In this document: positions 1 through 8,533 of the stretch, one piece after another | Layout: each line of letters opens with the position of its first letter | Numbering within the stretch: position 1 is the first letter of the stretch | Assembly (NCBI GenBank): GCA_030447305.1 | Contig: JAUJPC010000003.1 | Location: forward strand, 332,738 to 396,737 | Direction: 5' to 3' | DNA length: 64,000 nt | Origin: Actinomycetota bacterium | GTDB taxonomy: Bacteria; Actinomycetota; CADDZG01; JAHWKV01 | Translations under genes and position numbers: made by a program | The notes under the pieces: model-generated | Told to the model about the DNA's origin: nothing | The model's database searches: none | What the model saw: only the letters and a program-made list of their open reading frames with translations

Positions 1-134
1 TCGATGAGATCGAAAGCCTGCTTGAGCAGTTGCCGGCCCGCCACCATCAAAGCTTTGAAGATAGCTTTTTCCAGCGCGGCCAGCGTCGGATGCTTGGGCC
101 AGGGCACTTCAATCGTTATCGTCAGCTTAGGCAC
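1..134 (-). CDS. Probable transposase N-terminus (partial)
   Basis: This is the first 44 codons of a gene that runs off the left edge of the window. The start is a GTG at 134-132, preceded by a GAGGAG ribosome-binding site 7 bases upstream. The peptide begins VPKLTITIEVPWPKHPTL and continues with an amphipathic helix (ALEKAIFKALMVAGRQLLKQ). This short beta-strand followed by a helix resembles the N-termini of ISKra4/UPF0236-type transposases, but that is recall and the catalytic region is outside the window. It is divergent from the genes that follow. An insertion-sequence end may lie between 140 and 280, but I could not define an inverted repeat. Confidence 0.45.
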   Translation of the reverse strand, partial: MPKLTITIEVPWPKHPTLAALEKAIFKALMVAGRQLLKQAFDLI

Positions 135-296
135 GTGGCGTCTCCTCATTCCGCAAGTTTGAGAAACGCTACGTGCCACCTTTCATCAAAGACCGGATTT
201 GGTGGCTACTGTCGCGGGGGCGACGCTACCTCCCGAAGGGATAGCCCTGGACAAGTTTGGGCATAAGGTGTAACCACCACGCAGGAGGTGAGGACG

Positions 297-452
297 ATGG
301 TAGACCCACAGTACCCCGATGATCAGGAGCGGTCGGATGGCACCGTCGAGCCGGACGCCAACGACAACAGCGCTCAGTTCGGCGTTCCGTCAACGAGCAC
401 AGAGATGGTAGACGGCCCACCGGGCGGACCGGAGATGGCCGAGCATGAATGA
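297..452 (+). CDS. Small acidic protein coupled to DksA-like gene
   Basis: This ORF of 51 residues has an excellent Shine-Dalgarno (AGGAGGT at 283-289, 7 bases before the ATG). It ends in a TGA that lies 8 bases inside the following gene, an overlap typical of translational coupling. The product is hydrophilic, rich in Asp, Glu, Pro and Ser, begins MVDPQYPDDQERSDG and has no predicted membrane segment or Cys. It looks intrinsically disordered. Function unknown. The coupling suggests it is made in fixed ratio with the DksA/TraR-type protein. Confidence 0.6.
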   Translation: MVDPQYPDDQERSDGTVEPDANDNSAQFGVPSTSTEMVDGPPGGPEMAEHE

Positions 453-822
453 CGCAACCGCGCGAAGGCTTCTGGAGGAGGAACGCAAACGTCTTGAGGC
501 GGTCAGGCACACTCTCCAGCTCGAGAGTCTTGAGGAAGGCCAGCTTGACAGCCTGCAGGAGCTCTCGGCCGTGGATCAGCACCCTGGCGACCTGGGAACG
601 GAGACCTTCGAGAGGGAGAAGGCGGAGTCGATCCGAATCTCCACAGACGGTCAGCTTACGGACGTGGAGCGTGCTATTGCCCGTCTGGACTCGGGCGAGT
701 ACGGGATTTGCGAGATGTGCGGCAACAAGATCTCGGATGAGCGGCTAGAGGCCCGTCCGGCGGCACGCTACTGCGTGGAGGACCAAGCGAAGGTCGAGGC
801 CCAAAACGCGGGCCTTCCATAG
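445..822 (+). CDS. DksA/TraR-type zinc-finger protein
   Basis: A 125-residue protein of the DksA/TraR family, whose members bind the RNA polymerase secondary channel and tune transcription under stress. Residues 1-60 form a charged coiled-coil-like hairpin (RRLLEEERKRLEAVRHTL). The middle contains the family signature around AIARLDSGEYGICEMCG. The C-terminal finger has CEMC near residue 90, but the second pair is YCVED, so the fourth ligand Cys is replaced by Asp. RLEARPAARYC matches the family well. The degenerate finger may bind zinc with three Cys and one Asp or not at all. The upstream 51-residue gene overlaps its start. Confidence 0.85.
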   Translation: MNDATARRLLEEERKRLEAVRHTLQLESLEEGQLDSLQELSAVDQHPGDLGTETFEREKAESIRISTDGQLTDVERAIARLDSGEYGICEMCGNKISDERLEARPAARYCVEDQAKVEAQNAGLP

Positions 823-870
823 GTCCGGCTAAGGTTCGCCAGGACCTTTCGTCAGTTTGCGGGGGCCGGT

Positions 871-897
871 CCCCGGGTAGTGATCTGGGACCCGGGG
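871..897 (+). terminator. GC-rich hairpin downstream of DksA-like gene
   Basis: CCCCGGGT at 871-878 pairs perfectly with ACCCGGGG at 890-897 across an 11-base loop. No run of T follows, so it is only a candidate terminator. The rest of the 823-1042 gap shows no coding signal that I can support. Confidence 0.35.
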
Positions 898-1042
898 GTT
901 GAGCCGTTCAGCCACGGCCGGAACAACTTCGGGCGGCTAGCCGTCGTCAGGTCAGCGCACCCCGCGCGATTAACTTTCACGCGATCCCCCACCGTCTAGG
1001 CGGACCCGAAGCCAGACCGGGAAATGCTCAAGGAGGAGTCAT

Positions 1043-1543
1043 ATGGCCGAGGACAACATGCAAGACATGCTGGTTTCGTACATCCGGGATGCCCACGCCA
1101 TGGAAAAGAACGTCCACCAGATGCTGGATGGGCTCATTTCGACGACCGAAGATGCCGAGATCAAGTCTCAGATGGAGCACCACCGGACGGAGACCGAGCG
1201 CCATCAGCAGCTCCTCGAGGGCCGGCTGGACGCAATCGGCGCCGGATCCGAAACCACTTCGATCAAGGACATTCCGGCCATGATGGGTGCCATGGTCAAG
1301 GGCATCGCCGACGTGGCCCGCACCGACAAGCCGGGCAAGAATGCCCGTGACGCGTACGTCACCGAGGCGCTGGAGATTGCCGCTTACGAGTTGCTCGAGC
1401 GTTTGGCGGATCGTTGCGGGGACCAGGAGACGGCCGAAGTTGCCAGGTCCATCAAGGCCGACGAGATCGCAATGCGGTCGAAGATCGAGCAGAACTGGGA
1501 CAAGGTGCTCGACCTGTCGATCGCTGACAAGCAGCCCGCCTAG
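1043..1543 (+). CDS. DUF892 (YciE/YciF-like) ferritin-like protein
   Basis: A 166-residue all-helical protein of the DUF892 family (YciE/YciF), a ferritin-like superfamily often linked to stress. The start ATG has a strong AAGGAGGAG site just upstream. Visible ferritin-like elements are MLVSYIRDAHAMEKNVHQML, then E..HHRTETERHQQLLEGRL, and a second helix pair AYVTEALEIAAYELLERLADRCGD followed by IKADEIAMRSKIEQNW. Glu and His residues in these helices are the likely di-iron ligands. The gene stands alone between a DksA-like gene and an exported methyltransferase. Confidence 0.85.
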   Translation: MAEDNMQDMLVSYIRDAHAMEKNVHQMLDGLISTTEDAEIKSQMEHHRTETERHQQLLEGRLDAIGAGSETTSIKDIPAMMGAMVKGIADVARTDKPGKNARDAYVTEALEIAAYELLERLADRCGDQETAEVARSIKADEIAMRSKIEQNWDKVLDLSIADKQPA

Positions 1544-1582
1544 CCGGATCATTCACACGGCGGAGCGCAAGAACCTTCCGGG

Positions 1583-2413
1583 ATGAGGCGAAGAGCCAGA
1601 CGGCTCGGGGTTGCGCTGGTCGCGCTGGCCTTCGCCGCACCGGCGGCTTGTGGCGACAGCGGAACGCGTGCCGCGCCAGCCCCACCGCCCGAGGCTCCCA
1701 GCCCGTCTTCTCCCAGCCCGGTGACTTCGGGCGACGTCCCAAGTCCGGTGCCGCCTTCGCCGGTGCAGACGGGGGAGGATGAGAGGTACCGAACGGCGCG
1801 CATGCAGATGGTTGAGAGCAGCATCTTGGGCCTGGGCATCCGGGACCAGCGTGTCCTCCAGGCCATGCGGGACGTGCCCCGTCACCGATTCGTACCGGAG
1901 GACCAGATCGGCAGGGCGTACGACAATCGACCCCTGCCGATCGGCTACGGCCAGACCATCAGCCAGCCCTACGTGGTGGCGCTCATGACCGAGCTTCTCG
2001 ATGTGCAGCCGGGGGAGCGCGTTCTGGAGATCGGGACCGGTTCGGGATATCAGGGCGCCGTGCTGGCGGAGCTGACGGACGAGGTCCGCTCGATAGAGAT
2101 CATCCCCGAGCTCGCCCGGCGGGCGCGATCCACCTTTGGTGATCTTGGATACTCGGTGGATGTCAGGCAGGCCGACGGGTATTTCGGCTGGCCGGAGCCC
2201 CAGCCCTTTGACGGAATCATCGTAACCGCTGCGCCGGATCACATGCCCCAGCCGCTGATCCAGCAGCTGGCGGAGGGGGGCAAGCTTGTCATCCCGGTCG
2301 GGCCTCCCGGCAGCTACCAGACGCTTTGGCGGCTCACCAAGCGGAACGGCCAGATCGTGTCGGAGAACATCACCGACGTAATCTTCGTTCCGCTCGTCCG
2401 CAAGAAGGACTAA
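1583..2413 (+). CDS. pcm: Exported lipoprotein isoaspartyl O-methyltransferase
   Basis: Residues 1-23 form a lipoprotein signal peptide ending in a lipobox (AAPAAC). A Pro/Ser-rich linker follows to about residue 65. The remaining ~210 residues are a protein-L-isoaspartate(D-aspartate) O-methyltransferase, which methylates damaged isoaspartyl residues with S-adenosylmethionine to start their repair. Family landmarks are VPRHRFVPEDQIGRAYDNRPLPIGYGQTISQPYV (first half), the SAM motif VLEIGTGSGYQGAVLAELT, and FDGIIVTAAPDHMPQPLIQQL. Most PCMTs are cytosolic, so the export signal is unusual and implies repair of envelope or periplasm-like proteins, although a SAM supply outside the membrane is unexplained. 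The stop is 5 bases from the convergent gene's stop. Confidence 0.88.
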   Translation: MRRRARRLGVALVALAFAAPAACGDSGTRAAPAPPPEAPSPSSPSPVTSGDVPSPVPPSPVQTGEDERYRTARMQMVESSILGLGIRDQRVLQAMRDVPRHRFVPEDQIGRAYDNRPLPIGYGQTISQPYVVALMTELLDVQPGERVLEIGTGSGYQGAVLAELTDEVRSIEIIPELARRARSTFGDLGYSVDVRQADGYFGWPEPQPFDGIIVTAAPDHMPQPLIQQLAEGGKLVIPVGPPGSYQTLWRLTKRNGQIVSENITDVIFVPLVRKKD

Positions 2414-2418
2414 GCGAT

Positions 2419-4869
2419 CTAGTCGGGCTCTGGGCGCGGGGACTTCCAGACGGCCGCGAGTGCCAGCAGGTAGGCCAGTCCCCCGGCTGCCAGCACCACC
2501 GAGTAGCCCCACGACAGGGAAACCAGTGCCGCCAGGACCGCGCCTATCACCGAGGTAAAGCCGTTCACGCCCCACGCCATGGGCAGCATGGCAGGTCTGT
2601 CAACTGCCAGACGGCGCAGGCCCTTGGGGAATGCGACGCCCATGAGTATCCCGAGGGGGGCAAGCAGTAACACGGTGGCGATGATGCGCAGCGGCAAGCC
2701 GACCTTCAGCAGGATCTGGAGGATCGTTGAAAGGGACAGGGCATAAACGGCGGTAAGCAGCACGAGTGCGGCGAGCGCCGGCCGCCATGGGATGCGGGAT
2801 GACAGAAGGCTCCCCAGTCCGCTGAAGATCAGCAGTCCGAAGAGCACCATCGTGAACGACAGGGCGGAGTGGTTCAAAACGATCAAAAAGCGCCCAACGA
2901 GCGCGACCTCAACCATCAGAAAGCCCAGGCCGAGCATCGCGAAGTAGGCGACAGGCCGGACCGGCTGGAGCCTCGGGATGCCCGCTCTCTGCCTTCGCAG
3001 CGCCACCGCCGGGAGAACGATCATCGCCGCCGAAAGAAGGGTCGTAACGACCAGGAGTCCCAGGACCAGAAGGTAACCGCTTCCGCCGAACGGCTGCCAA
3101 GTCTTGCCCATCAGGCTGAGAACGGTGGGAATTTGAGCCCACTTGAAGAAGTGAAAGAAGAACGGCCGGTCGTCCGAAGGGGCGCGCACCTCGTACTCAT
3201 AGTTCCGAAAGAACGATTCCCGGTCCTCGAGCATGCTGCGGAATGATTGGTAGTACCGGTCGTTTCTGAGTACGTTCCAGCGGTTCGACTCAGAGGCCTG
3301 GATGCCCGGATAGTGGACGAGGTCGAGTTGTGTCCCCTCGGCGAAGCCTCTAATCTCCGCGATCTGATCGTCGGTGAAAGGCTCCTTGCTGGCGACGAGC
3401 AGCATGGTGGAGAAGGACCGAAGGGCGACGAGGTGCCGCCCTGCTTCTTTGCCGTTTTGCTCCAGGGCGTCGATGAGTAAAGCTGCAGTGCGCAGCTCGT
3501 CGGTCGGCGGGAGCTGGAGCCACCGGTGCATCACCAGCAGGCCGCCGGGCCGGAGCCGGTCCAGATAGGTGTCGACCGCTTCCCGGGTCATCAAGTAGTT
3601 CTCCGAGAGAGAGAAGGCGCCGGCCGTGACGGTTCTGCGGTTCTCGGAAAGGGCAAGCGATATGACGTCGAAGTCCTCAGCTCTGCCGGCCAGATAGGCC
3701 CGGGGGTTGGCGGTGACAAGCCGCACGCGCGGGTCCTGATAGAGGTTGCCGGTGCGAGAAGCGAGCGGTACCTGGAGCAGGTCGGTCAGCAGGGGGTTGC
3801 TCTCCAGGGCAGTGACCGATGCGGCGGCCCCGTGGAGAGCAGTGGCGACCTCCAGACCAGCGCCCGGCTCCAGGACCAGTACCCGGGAGTCCGGCTTCAG
3901 CCGGTAGGCAAGAGCCGAAGGCAGTGCTCCAAAGAAACCTGGCTCCAGCTGGTCGACACCGGTCGCCGGTAGGATCCTTTCGCCGTCGATCACCACCGCG
4001 GCCTGCCGTGGAAGAGAGCCCTGATAGGTGAAGCTCAGGCCGGGCGCCGAGTGCACCGAAGTGCTGTCGACCACGTCTATGCGTGACTGGGCGTTCGACG
4101 CATTGAGGGCCACCTTCGAATCGGGGTATCGAAGTAGCTGGGGAAGGGGCTTGTACTCCGACATGCGAACCTGAAGCCACCCCGGCTGGGCGGCGGTGAC
4201 CAGAGCCAGCGCGGCGAACATTGCAACCGATGTCCCGGTAACAGCCTTTTGGGAGCTCGTCCACGCTTTGTTCCGAGCCGACCTTTCGGAGGCCGCCCGG
4301 CTAAGCAGCAGGGCGCTTATAGCAGCCCCACCCGAGGCCGCGGTCAGAGCGCCGGGAGCGCTGAGGCGCTCCAACGCCAGCAGGGCTAGCAAACCTCCCA
4401 GTCCTGAGCCGGCCAGTGCCGCCGCGTAGATCTTCCCCGCCCGCTCCGGCCAGGAGGTGATGGGCAGACCCTGCACCAGGCCGGTGAGCAGGAACGGCAG
4501 GGCGTAAGCCAGTAGATACGCCGCCAGAAGGGGCAATTGGCCGGGGTCCCAGCCGACCCGGTAGGGGTCGAGCGGAATGTTGTTTGCCAGGAGGTAGCCG
4601 GAGAAGAAGGTTGCGGATGCTCCAACCGCCAGCCAGCCCAGCCTCACGCCCCCCAGAGCTTGACGCCACGCCGGACGCAGGGAGATGAGCGTGCCGCTCA
4701 TGCCGAACCCAAGCAGCCCCAGGCTCATCGCCAGGAACGCAAAGTGGTAGCCGTAAGCGATGGAGAAGATTCGTGTCAGCGCCACCTCGTACACGATGGT
4801 GGCTCCGGCAACGATCGCAACACCTAGATAAAGGAGCACCGACACCTCAATCGTCTTGAAGGACGTCAT
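2419..4869 (-). CDS. Membrane-bound spermidine synthase-like protein
   Basis: An 816-residue protein with about seven N-terminal membrane segments (from LLYLGVAIVAGATIVYEVALTRIFSIAYGY), a central Rossmann methyltransferase-like domain of the spermidine synthase family, and about six more membrane segments at the C-terminus. The SAM-type motif is visible as RVLVLEPGAGLEVATALHG followed by an acidic residue after the next strand (VTALESNPLL), and later DFDVISLALSENR. Proteins of this architecture are widespread but mostly uncharacterised; true polyamine synthesis is not assured. The start ATG is at 4869. It is convergent with the pcm gene. Confidence 0.75.
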   Translation of the reverse strand: MTSFKTIEVSVLLYLGVAIVAGATIVYEVALTRIFSIAYGYHFAFLAMSLGLLGFGMSGTLISLRPAWRQALGGVRLGWLAVGASATFFSGYLLANNIPLDPYRVGWDPGQLPLLAAYLLAYALPFLLTGLVQGLPITSWPERAGKIYAAALAGSGLGGLLALLALERLSAPGALTAASGGAAISALLLSRAASERSARNKAWTSSQKAVTGTSVAMFAALALVTAAQPGWLQVRMSEYKPLPQLLRYPDSKVALNASNAQSRIDVVDSTSVHSAPGLSFTYQGSLPRQAAVVIDGERILPATGVDQLEPGFFGALPSALAYRLKPDSRVLVLEPGAGLEVATALHGAAASVTALESNPLLTDLLQVPLASRTGNLYQDPRVRLVTANPRAYLAGRAEDFDVISLALSENRRTVTAGAFSLSENYLMTREAVDTYLDRLRPGGLLVMHRWLQLPPTDELRTAALLIDALEQNGKEAGRHLVALRSFSTMLLVASKEPFTDDQIAEIRGFAEGTQLDLVHYPGIQASESNRWNVLRNDRYYQSFRSMLEDRESFFRNYEYEVRAPSDDRPFFFHFFKWAQIPTVLSLMGKTWQPFGGSGYLLVLGLLVVTTLLSAAMIVLPAVALRRQRAGIPRLQPVRPVAYFAMLGLGFLMVEVALVGRFLIVLNHSALSFTMVLFGLLIFSGLGSLLSSRIPWRPALAALVLLTAVYALSLSTILQILLKVGLPLRIIATVLLLAPLGILMGVAFPKGLRRLAVDRPAMLPMAWGVNGFTSVIGAVLAALVSLSWGYSVVLAAGGLAYLLALAAVWKSPRPEPD

Positions 4870-4945
4870 ACCTACCCAATCGACGAGCGGCTAGCGTCGT
4901 TTCTTGACCAGGAAAAGGGCCGTCCTCACTAGGGCGATACAGCTC

Positions 4946-5545
4946 CTAAAAGCCGATGACCCGCCGCTGGCCGGCTCTGACGGAACGCTCGGAGGAGTCG
5001 TAAAGCTCGGCCAACGTCCCTCCGGAAGCCGGGCTTATCCTGCCGGTTCTCTTGGCCCACTCCTTCGCCTCGCCCGCGGTAAACGCGCCGAAAAGTACCT
5101 CTGCGGCACAACGGCCCGGCCTGACAACCGCCGGATGTAATGCCTGCAAAGGCTCATTGGTGGTGACGAGAATCATCAGGCGAAGGCCTTGTCCCAGGAT
5201 TCCGTCAACCAGGTTCAGCAGGCGAGAAAGCCCCTGGCCGGTATGCTCCTTCGCATCCACGGTTAAAAGCTCCCCGGTGTCCTCCAGAACCAGCAGGCGC
5301 CACCCGTTTCCCAGGTCGTCATCGTCTTCATGGGTTATGACGTTTACCAGGTAATGCGAGTCCTTCAGAAGTTGCTCGGGATCGATTACGTACTCAACCC
5401 GGCACCACCTCCGCCACTCCCAAGCCAGCGCTCGCATAGCGAAGGTCTTGCCCGTTCCCGGCGGCCCGTGCCACAAGATCAACCGGCCGCTTCCTTCGGG
5501 ACGGAAATCCTCGAACAGCGGAGTGATGAGATTTCGGGCTCGGCG
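4946..5545 (-). pseudogene. N-terminally truncated AAA ATPase
   Basis: The readable part is an AAA ATPase domain: Walker A WHGPPGTGKTFAM, Walker B-type RLLVLEDTGELL, sensor MILVTTNEPL, and the arginine region HPAVVRPGRC. It resembles the C-terminal ATPase of actinobacterial DUF5925-type proteins, which normally carry about 200 residues before the P-loop. Here the frame is closed by a TGA at 5548-5546, only about 20 codons upstream of Walker A. The first start-like codon is a TTG at 5482 directly before ILWHGPPG. The divergent gene at 5660 leaves no room for the missing domain. I read it as a remnant, though translation of the ATPase domain alone is possible. Confidence 0.6.
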
Positions 5546-5659
5546 TCAAGGGGCGCTCGAGGATGACGAAGATGGAGCTGGGAAAGGCCATCGCCCGAAA
5601 GCAGGACTGATCCGGTTCCGGTCGGCTTTTCGCTGATCCTCGCCGGATATGTAAGCAAT

Positions 5660-6112
5660 GTGGAGGCGTTCACGAACCGAAGAGCAGTTACTCGGCTGAT
5701 GAGAACGGTGACCGCCGGACATGTGGCCCTGTATCGAGCAACGCAAGGGCGGCTGGGATTCAAGGTGGTCGGAATGCCGGTGCTGTTGCTGACGACGACC
5801 GGTCGAAGGAGCAGGCGGCGCCGAACCACACCGCTCACCTATATCCCGGACGGAGAGGACCTGGTGCTGGCGGCTTCCAACGGAGGCAACGCATGGTTTC
5901 CGGCCTGGTACCTGAACCTGAAGGCCAACCCCCACGCCGAGGTGCAGATACGCGGCCACAGGCGTAAGGTCACCGCCTTTGAGGCTAGCCCTCAGGAAAG
6001 GGAGCGCCTGTGGCCGAAATTCATCGACAGTTATGGCGGATACCGGGACTACGAGCAGAAGACCACCCGCAGAATCCCGGTGGTGATCCTTACTACTCCT
6101 ACGGAGCTATGA
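5660..6112 (+). CDS. F420-dependent nitroreductase-family (Ddn-like) protein
   Basis: A 150-residue split-barrel protein of the deazaflavin-dependent nitroreductase (Ddn) family, which uses reduced F420 to reduce diverse substrates. Family features visible are PVLLLTTTGRRSRRRRTTPLTYI, DGEDLVLAASNGGNAWFPAWYLNL and NPHAEVQIRGHRRKVTAFEASPQERERLWP. The start is taken as GTG 5660 because the ATG slightly upstream is out of frame. Its last 14 bases overlap the convergent PPOX gene, which belongs to the same wider cofactor group, so both depend on a cellular F420 pool. Confidence 0.85.
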   Translation: MEAFTNRRAVTRLMRTVTAGHVALYRATQGRLGFKVVGMPVLLLTTTGRRSRRRRTTPLTYIPDGEDLVLAASNGGNAWFPAWYLNLKANPHAEVQIRGHRRKVTAFEASPQERERLWPKFIDSYGGYRDYEQKTTRRIPVVILTTPTEL

Positions 6113-6485
6113 CCTTCTCGGGTTCGATCTTCAGAATGATCCGCTCCTCGCCCTGCTTGCGAAACGGGTAAGTGTCCTGACCCAGATACTTCTTCGCCAT
6201 GGCGTCGATGTGATCGTCGGCTCCGTCGGTGGTCATTTCGACGACCTTCCCTTTGAGACTCAGCATGCTGTACGGGTTCTCCTGCTCGACGACCTCAACC
6301 GACACTCTGGGGTCGCGCTCCACGTTGCGGACCTTCTTCCGGCCCTTGGCACTGTTGATCAAGATGTACTGGTCGTCCACATCGATCCACACCGGAGTCA
6401 CCTGAGGATAGCCATCCGGCTCGAGGGTGGCGAGGTGGCCGAAGTTGGGCTTGCGGAAAAATTCCCTCTGTTCGTCGGTTAACAC
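6099..6485 (-). CDS. PPOX-class F420-dependent oxidoreductase
   Basis: A 128-residue pyridoxamine-phosphate-oxidase-like split barrel. The sequence FFRKPNFGHLATLEPDGYPQVTPVWIDVDDQYILINSAKGRKKVRNVERDPRVSV is characteristic of the F420-binding PPOX subgroup (Rv1155-like). It ends by overlapping the tail of the convergent Ddn-like gene. Substrate unknown. Confidence 0.85.
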   Translation of the reverse strand: MLTDEQREFFRKPNFGHLATLEPDGYPQVTPVWIDVDDQYILINSAKGRKKVRNVERDPRVSVEVVEQENPYSMLSLKGKVVEMTTDGADDHIDAMAKKYLGQDTYPFRKQGEERIILKIEPEKVIAP

Positions 6486-6540
6486 AATGGCCTCCTTGTT
6501 CTCTCACCCAGTCTGTACCCATTTATTGAGGGTCCGGGTG

Positions 6541-7248
6541 ATGACTACTATCGGTGTGATGACCTATGAGCAGGTGGTGGAAGAGTTGAGGTCGATGGCC
6601 GACCCCTCCAACCTGGAGGGTCAGGCTCGTTTCGGCATCGACATCTCGACATCCCTCGGAATCTCGATGACCCAGCTTCGGCCGGTTGCCCGCCGAATAG
6701 GCAAGGACCATGAGCTTGCCCTCAGACTGTGGGACTCCGGCATTCGGGAGGCTCGAATTCTGGCCACACTCGTCGATGACCCCAGGCACGTGACGCCGGA
6801 GCAGATGGAGGAGTGGGCGCAGCAGTTTCGTTCCTGGGAGGTGGTGGATGCCGCCTGTTGCAACCTGTTCGACCGCACCCCGTACCGCTTCACCAAGGCC
6901 GTGGAGTGGGCCGACCGTGAGGAGGAGCTCGTCAAGCGGGCCGGCTTCAGTCTCATGGCCGGAATTGCCGTCCACGACCGGCAGGCAGCGAACCACGAGC
7001 TGATCAACCTGCTGCAGATCATTCAAAGAGAGTCATGCGACAGCCGAAACTTCGTGCGCAAGGCCGTGAACTGGGCGCTGCGGCAGATCGGGAAACGAAA
7101 TCTCGAGCTGAACCGGGCAGCGATTGAAACAGGGGAACGGATCGCCGGCATGGAATGCAAGGGTGCTCACTGGGTTGCTTCCGACGCCCTCAAAGAACTC
7201 CAAAGCCCACAGGTTCAACGGCGGCTAGCGCTCCGAGGCAGACGTTAG
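6541..7248 (+). CDS. AlkD-like DNA alkylation repair protein
   Basis: A ~235-residue HEAT-repeat-like helical protein of the AlkD family (DNA glycosylases for alkylated bases). Landmarks are GISMTQLRPVARRIGKDHELALRLWDSGIREARILATLVDDP, MEEWAQQFRSWEVVDAACCNLFDRT and FVRKAVNWALRQIGKRN. The open frame extends upstream to 6427, but that part overlaps the divergent PPOX gene. I chose ATG 6541; an alternative ATG is at 6559. Confidence 0.85.
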   Translation: MTTIGVMTYEQVVEELRSMADPSNLEGQARFGIDISTSLGISMTQLRPVARRIGKDHELALRLWDSGIREARILATLVDDPRHVTPEQMEEWAQQFRSWEVVDAACCNLFDRTPYRFTKAVEWADREEELVKRAGFSLMAGIAVHDRQAANHELINLLQIIQRESCDSRNFVRKAVNWALRQIGKRNLELNRAAIETGERIAGMECKGAHWVASDALKELQSPQVQRRLALRGRR

Positions 7249-7281
7249 AGGAGTAGTTCAATGTTGCTCGCGAACCGAGCA

Positions 7282-7313
7282 CCCTGCTAGTTTCAATCCC
7301 TTGGCTAGCAGGG
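7282..7313 (+). terminator. Perfect 9-bp hairpin between AlkD-like and RpfB-like genes
   Basis: CCCTGCTAG at 7282-7290 pairs with CTAGCAGGG at 7305-7313 across a 14-base loop. There is no U-tract. It lies just after the AlkD-like stop and covers the TTG that opens the next reading frame, so it may be a weak terminator or a translation-control hairpin. Confidence 0.35.
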
Positions 7314-8533
7314 CAAATGCTTCCCCGGCCCCCCGCGCTTCCGGACTTCCCCGGCCCAGCGATTGGGATCTCGCGTCATTACCGCAGAGAGAAGCCGATG
7401 CCCAGATCATCGATCTGGTTTCCCTGCAGTACACCACGGTCCCGAACCCAAATCCCGTATTTCTCGGCATTTTGCGGGCTGCGATCGCACTGGCTCTGGC
7501 CGCCGGCTGCGGCCTGTACCTACAGGCTCAAAAGCAGGTAACGGTCGCCGACCGGGGTGTCGAGCGCCGTATAGAGACGTTTGCGCCTACCGTCGGGGAA
7601 GCGCTCTCCCGAGCGGGGGTTGCCCTGAGCCCGTTCGACAAGGTCCTTCCCGGCCTGAACGCCGAGCTCACGCCGAACCGCCGGGTAGAGGTCCTTCGGG
7701 CGAAAGATGTGGTGGTCGTCATCAACGGGGAGCGCAAGACGGAGCGGGTGACCGGCCGCACCGTCGATGAGGTTTTGAAGGAACTCTCCGTAGTTTCCCG
7801 CGGCGCGCTGATCGCCCCGGCTCCCAGCACCCGCGTCGACCCGGGCGACGAAATAGTGGTGGCCCAGTCGGCGGCGGCGACCGTACATTACGACGGCAGG
7901 TCGCAGCGGGTGCGCACCAATGTGCTGACTGCGGGAGGGCTGCTGCGTCAGCTGGGGGTGGTGCTCGGGCCCTACGACAGGGTTGAGCCGAGCATCGTGG
8001 CTTATCCGTCCGAGGGCTCGACGATCAAGGTGATCCGGGTCAATCAGGCCACCGAGAAGCTGCACTCCAAAATCGGCTTCAAGCGGCAGACGGAGCAGAG
8101 CCCCACCCTGGAGCTCGGCGTTCGCAAGGTTCGCAACGCCGGCGTGGAAGGGGTGCGTGAAACCTCCTACCGGATCCTTTACGAGGACGGTAAGGTCAAG
8201 TCCCGCACGCCGCTCGGGTCCAAGGTGCTGAGGGAGCCGGTGAACGAGCTGACGATGGTGGGGACGGCCCGGCCGTTGCTGAAGGCGGCTACCCATAGCC
8301 AGAGCGGAAAGGCTTCGTGGTACCACCAGCCGGGTCTCATGGCCGCCCACCGGAGTCTTCCGTTCGGCACGGTCGTGCGGGTGACGAACCTGGCCAACGG
8401 TAAGCGGGTGACCGTGACCATCCGCGACCGGGGGCCGTACATCGACGGACGTATCATCGACCTGTCGGAGGCCGCGTTCGACCAGCTTTCGCCGCAGTCC
8501 AGGGGGGTACTGAACGTAAAGATCGAGTGGTAG
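7301..8533 (+). CDS. RpfB-like DUF348/G5 protein with RlpA domain
   Basis: A wall-associated protein of up to 410 residues. There is one membrane segment near residues 55-73 (LRAAIALALAAGCGLYL), three DUF348 (ubiquitin-like) repeats over roughly 80-235, a G5-type beta domain over ~240-315, and a C-terminal double-psi beta-barrel of the RlpA type (SWYHQPGLMAAHRSLPFGTVVRVTNL ... IRDRGPYIDGRIIDLS). Classical RpfB ends in a lysozyme-like resuscitation domain; here it is replaced by the RlpA/3D-like barrel, so the catalytic activity on peptidoglycan, if any, would differ. The TTG at 7301 lies in a hairpin, so the true start may be downstream. The gene overlaps rsmA by 7 bases, the conserved rpfB-rsmA-ispE order of actinobacteria. 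Confidence 0.85.
   Translation: MASRANASPAPRASGLPRPSDWDLASLPQREADAQIIDLVSLQYTTVPNPNPVFLGILRAAIALALAAGCGLYLQAQKQVTVADRGVERRIETFAPTVGEALSRAGVALSPFDKVLPGLNAELTPNRRVEVLRAKDVVVVINGERKTERVTGRTVDEVLKELSVVSRGALIAPAPSTRVDPGDEIVVAQSAAATVHYDGRSQRVRTNVLTAGGLLRQLGVVLGPYDRVEPSIVAYPSEGSTIKVIRVNQATEKLHSKIGFKRQTEQSPTLELGVRKVRNAGVEGVRETSYRILYEDGKVKSRTPLGSKVLREPVNELTMVGTARPLLKAATHSQSGKASWYHQPGLMAAHRSLPFGTVVRVTNLANGKRVTVTIRDRGPYIDGRIIDLSEAAFDQLSPQSRGVLNVKIEW

Noticed and set aside
2600-2788. Short frames opposite the spermidine-synthase-like gene
   Set aside because: Arg/Pro-rich antisense shadows of a clear coding region.
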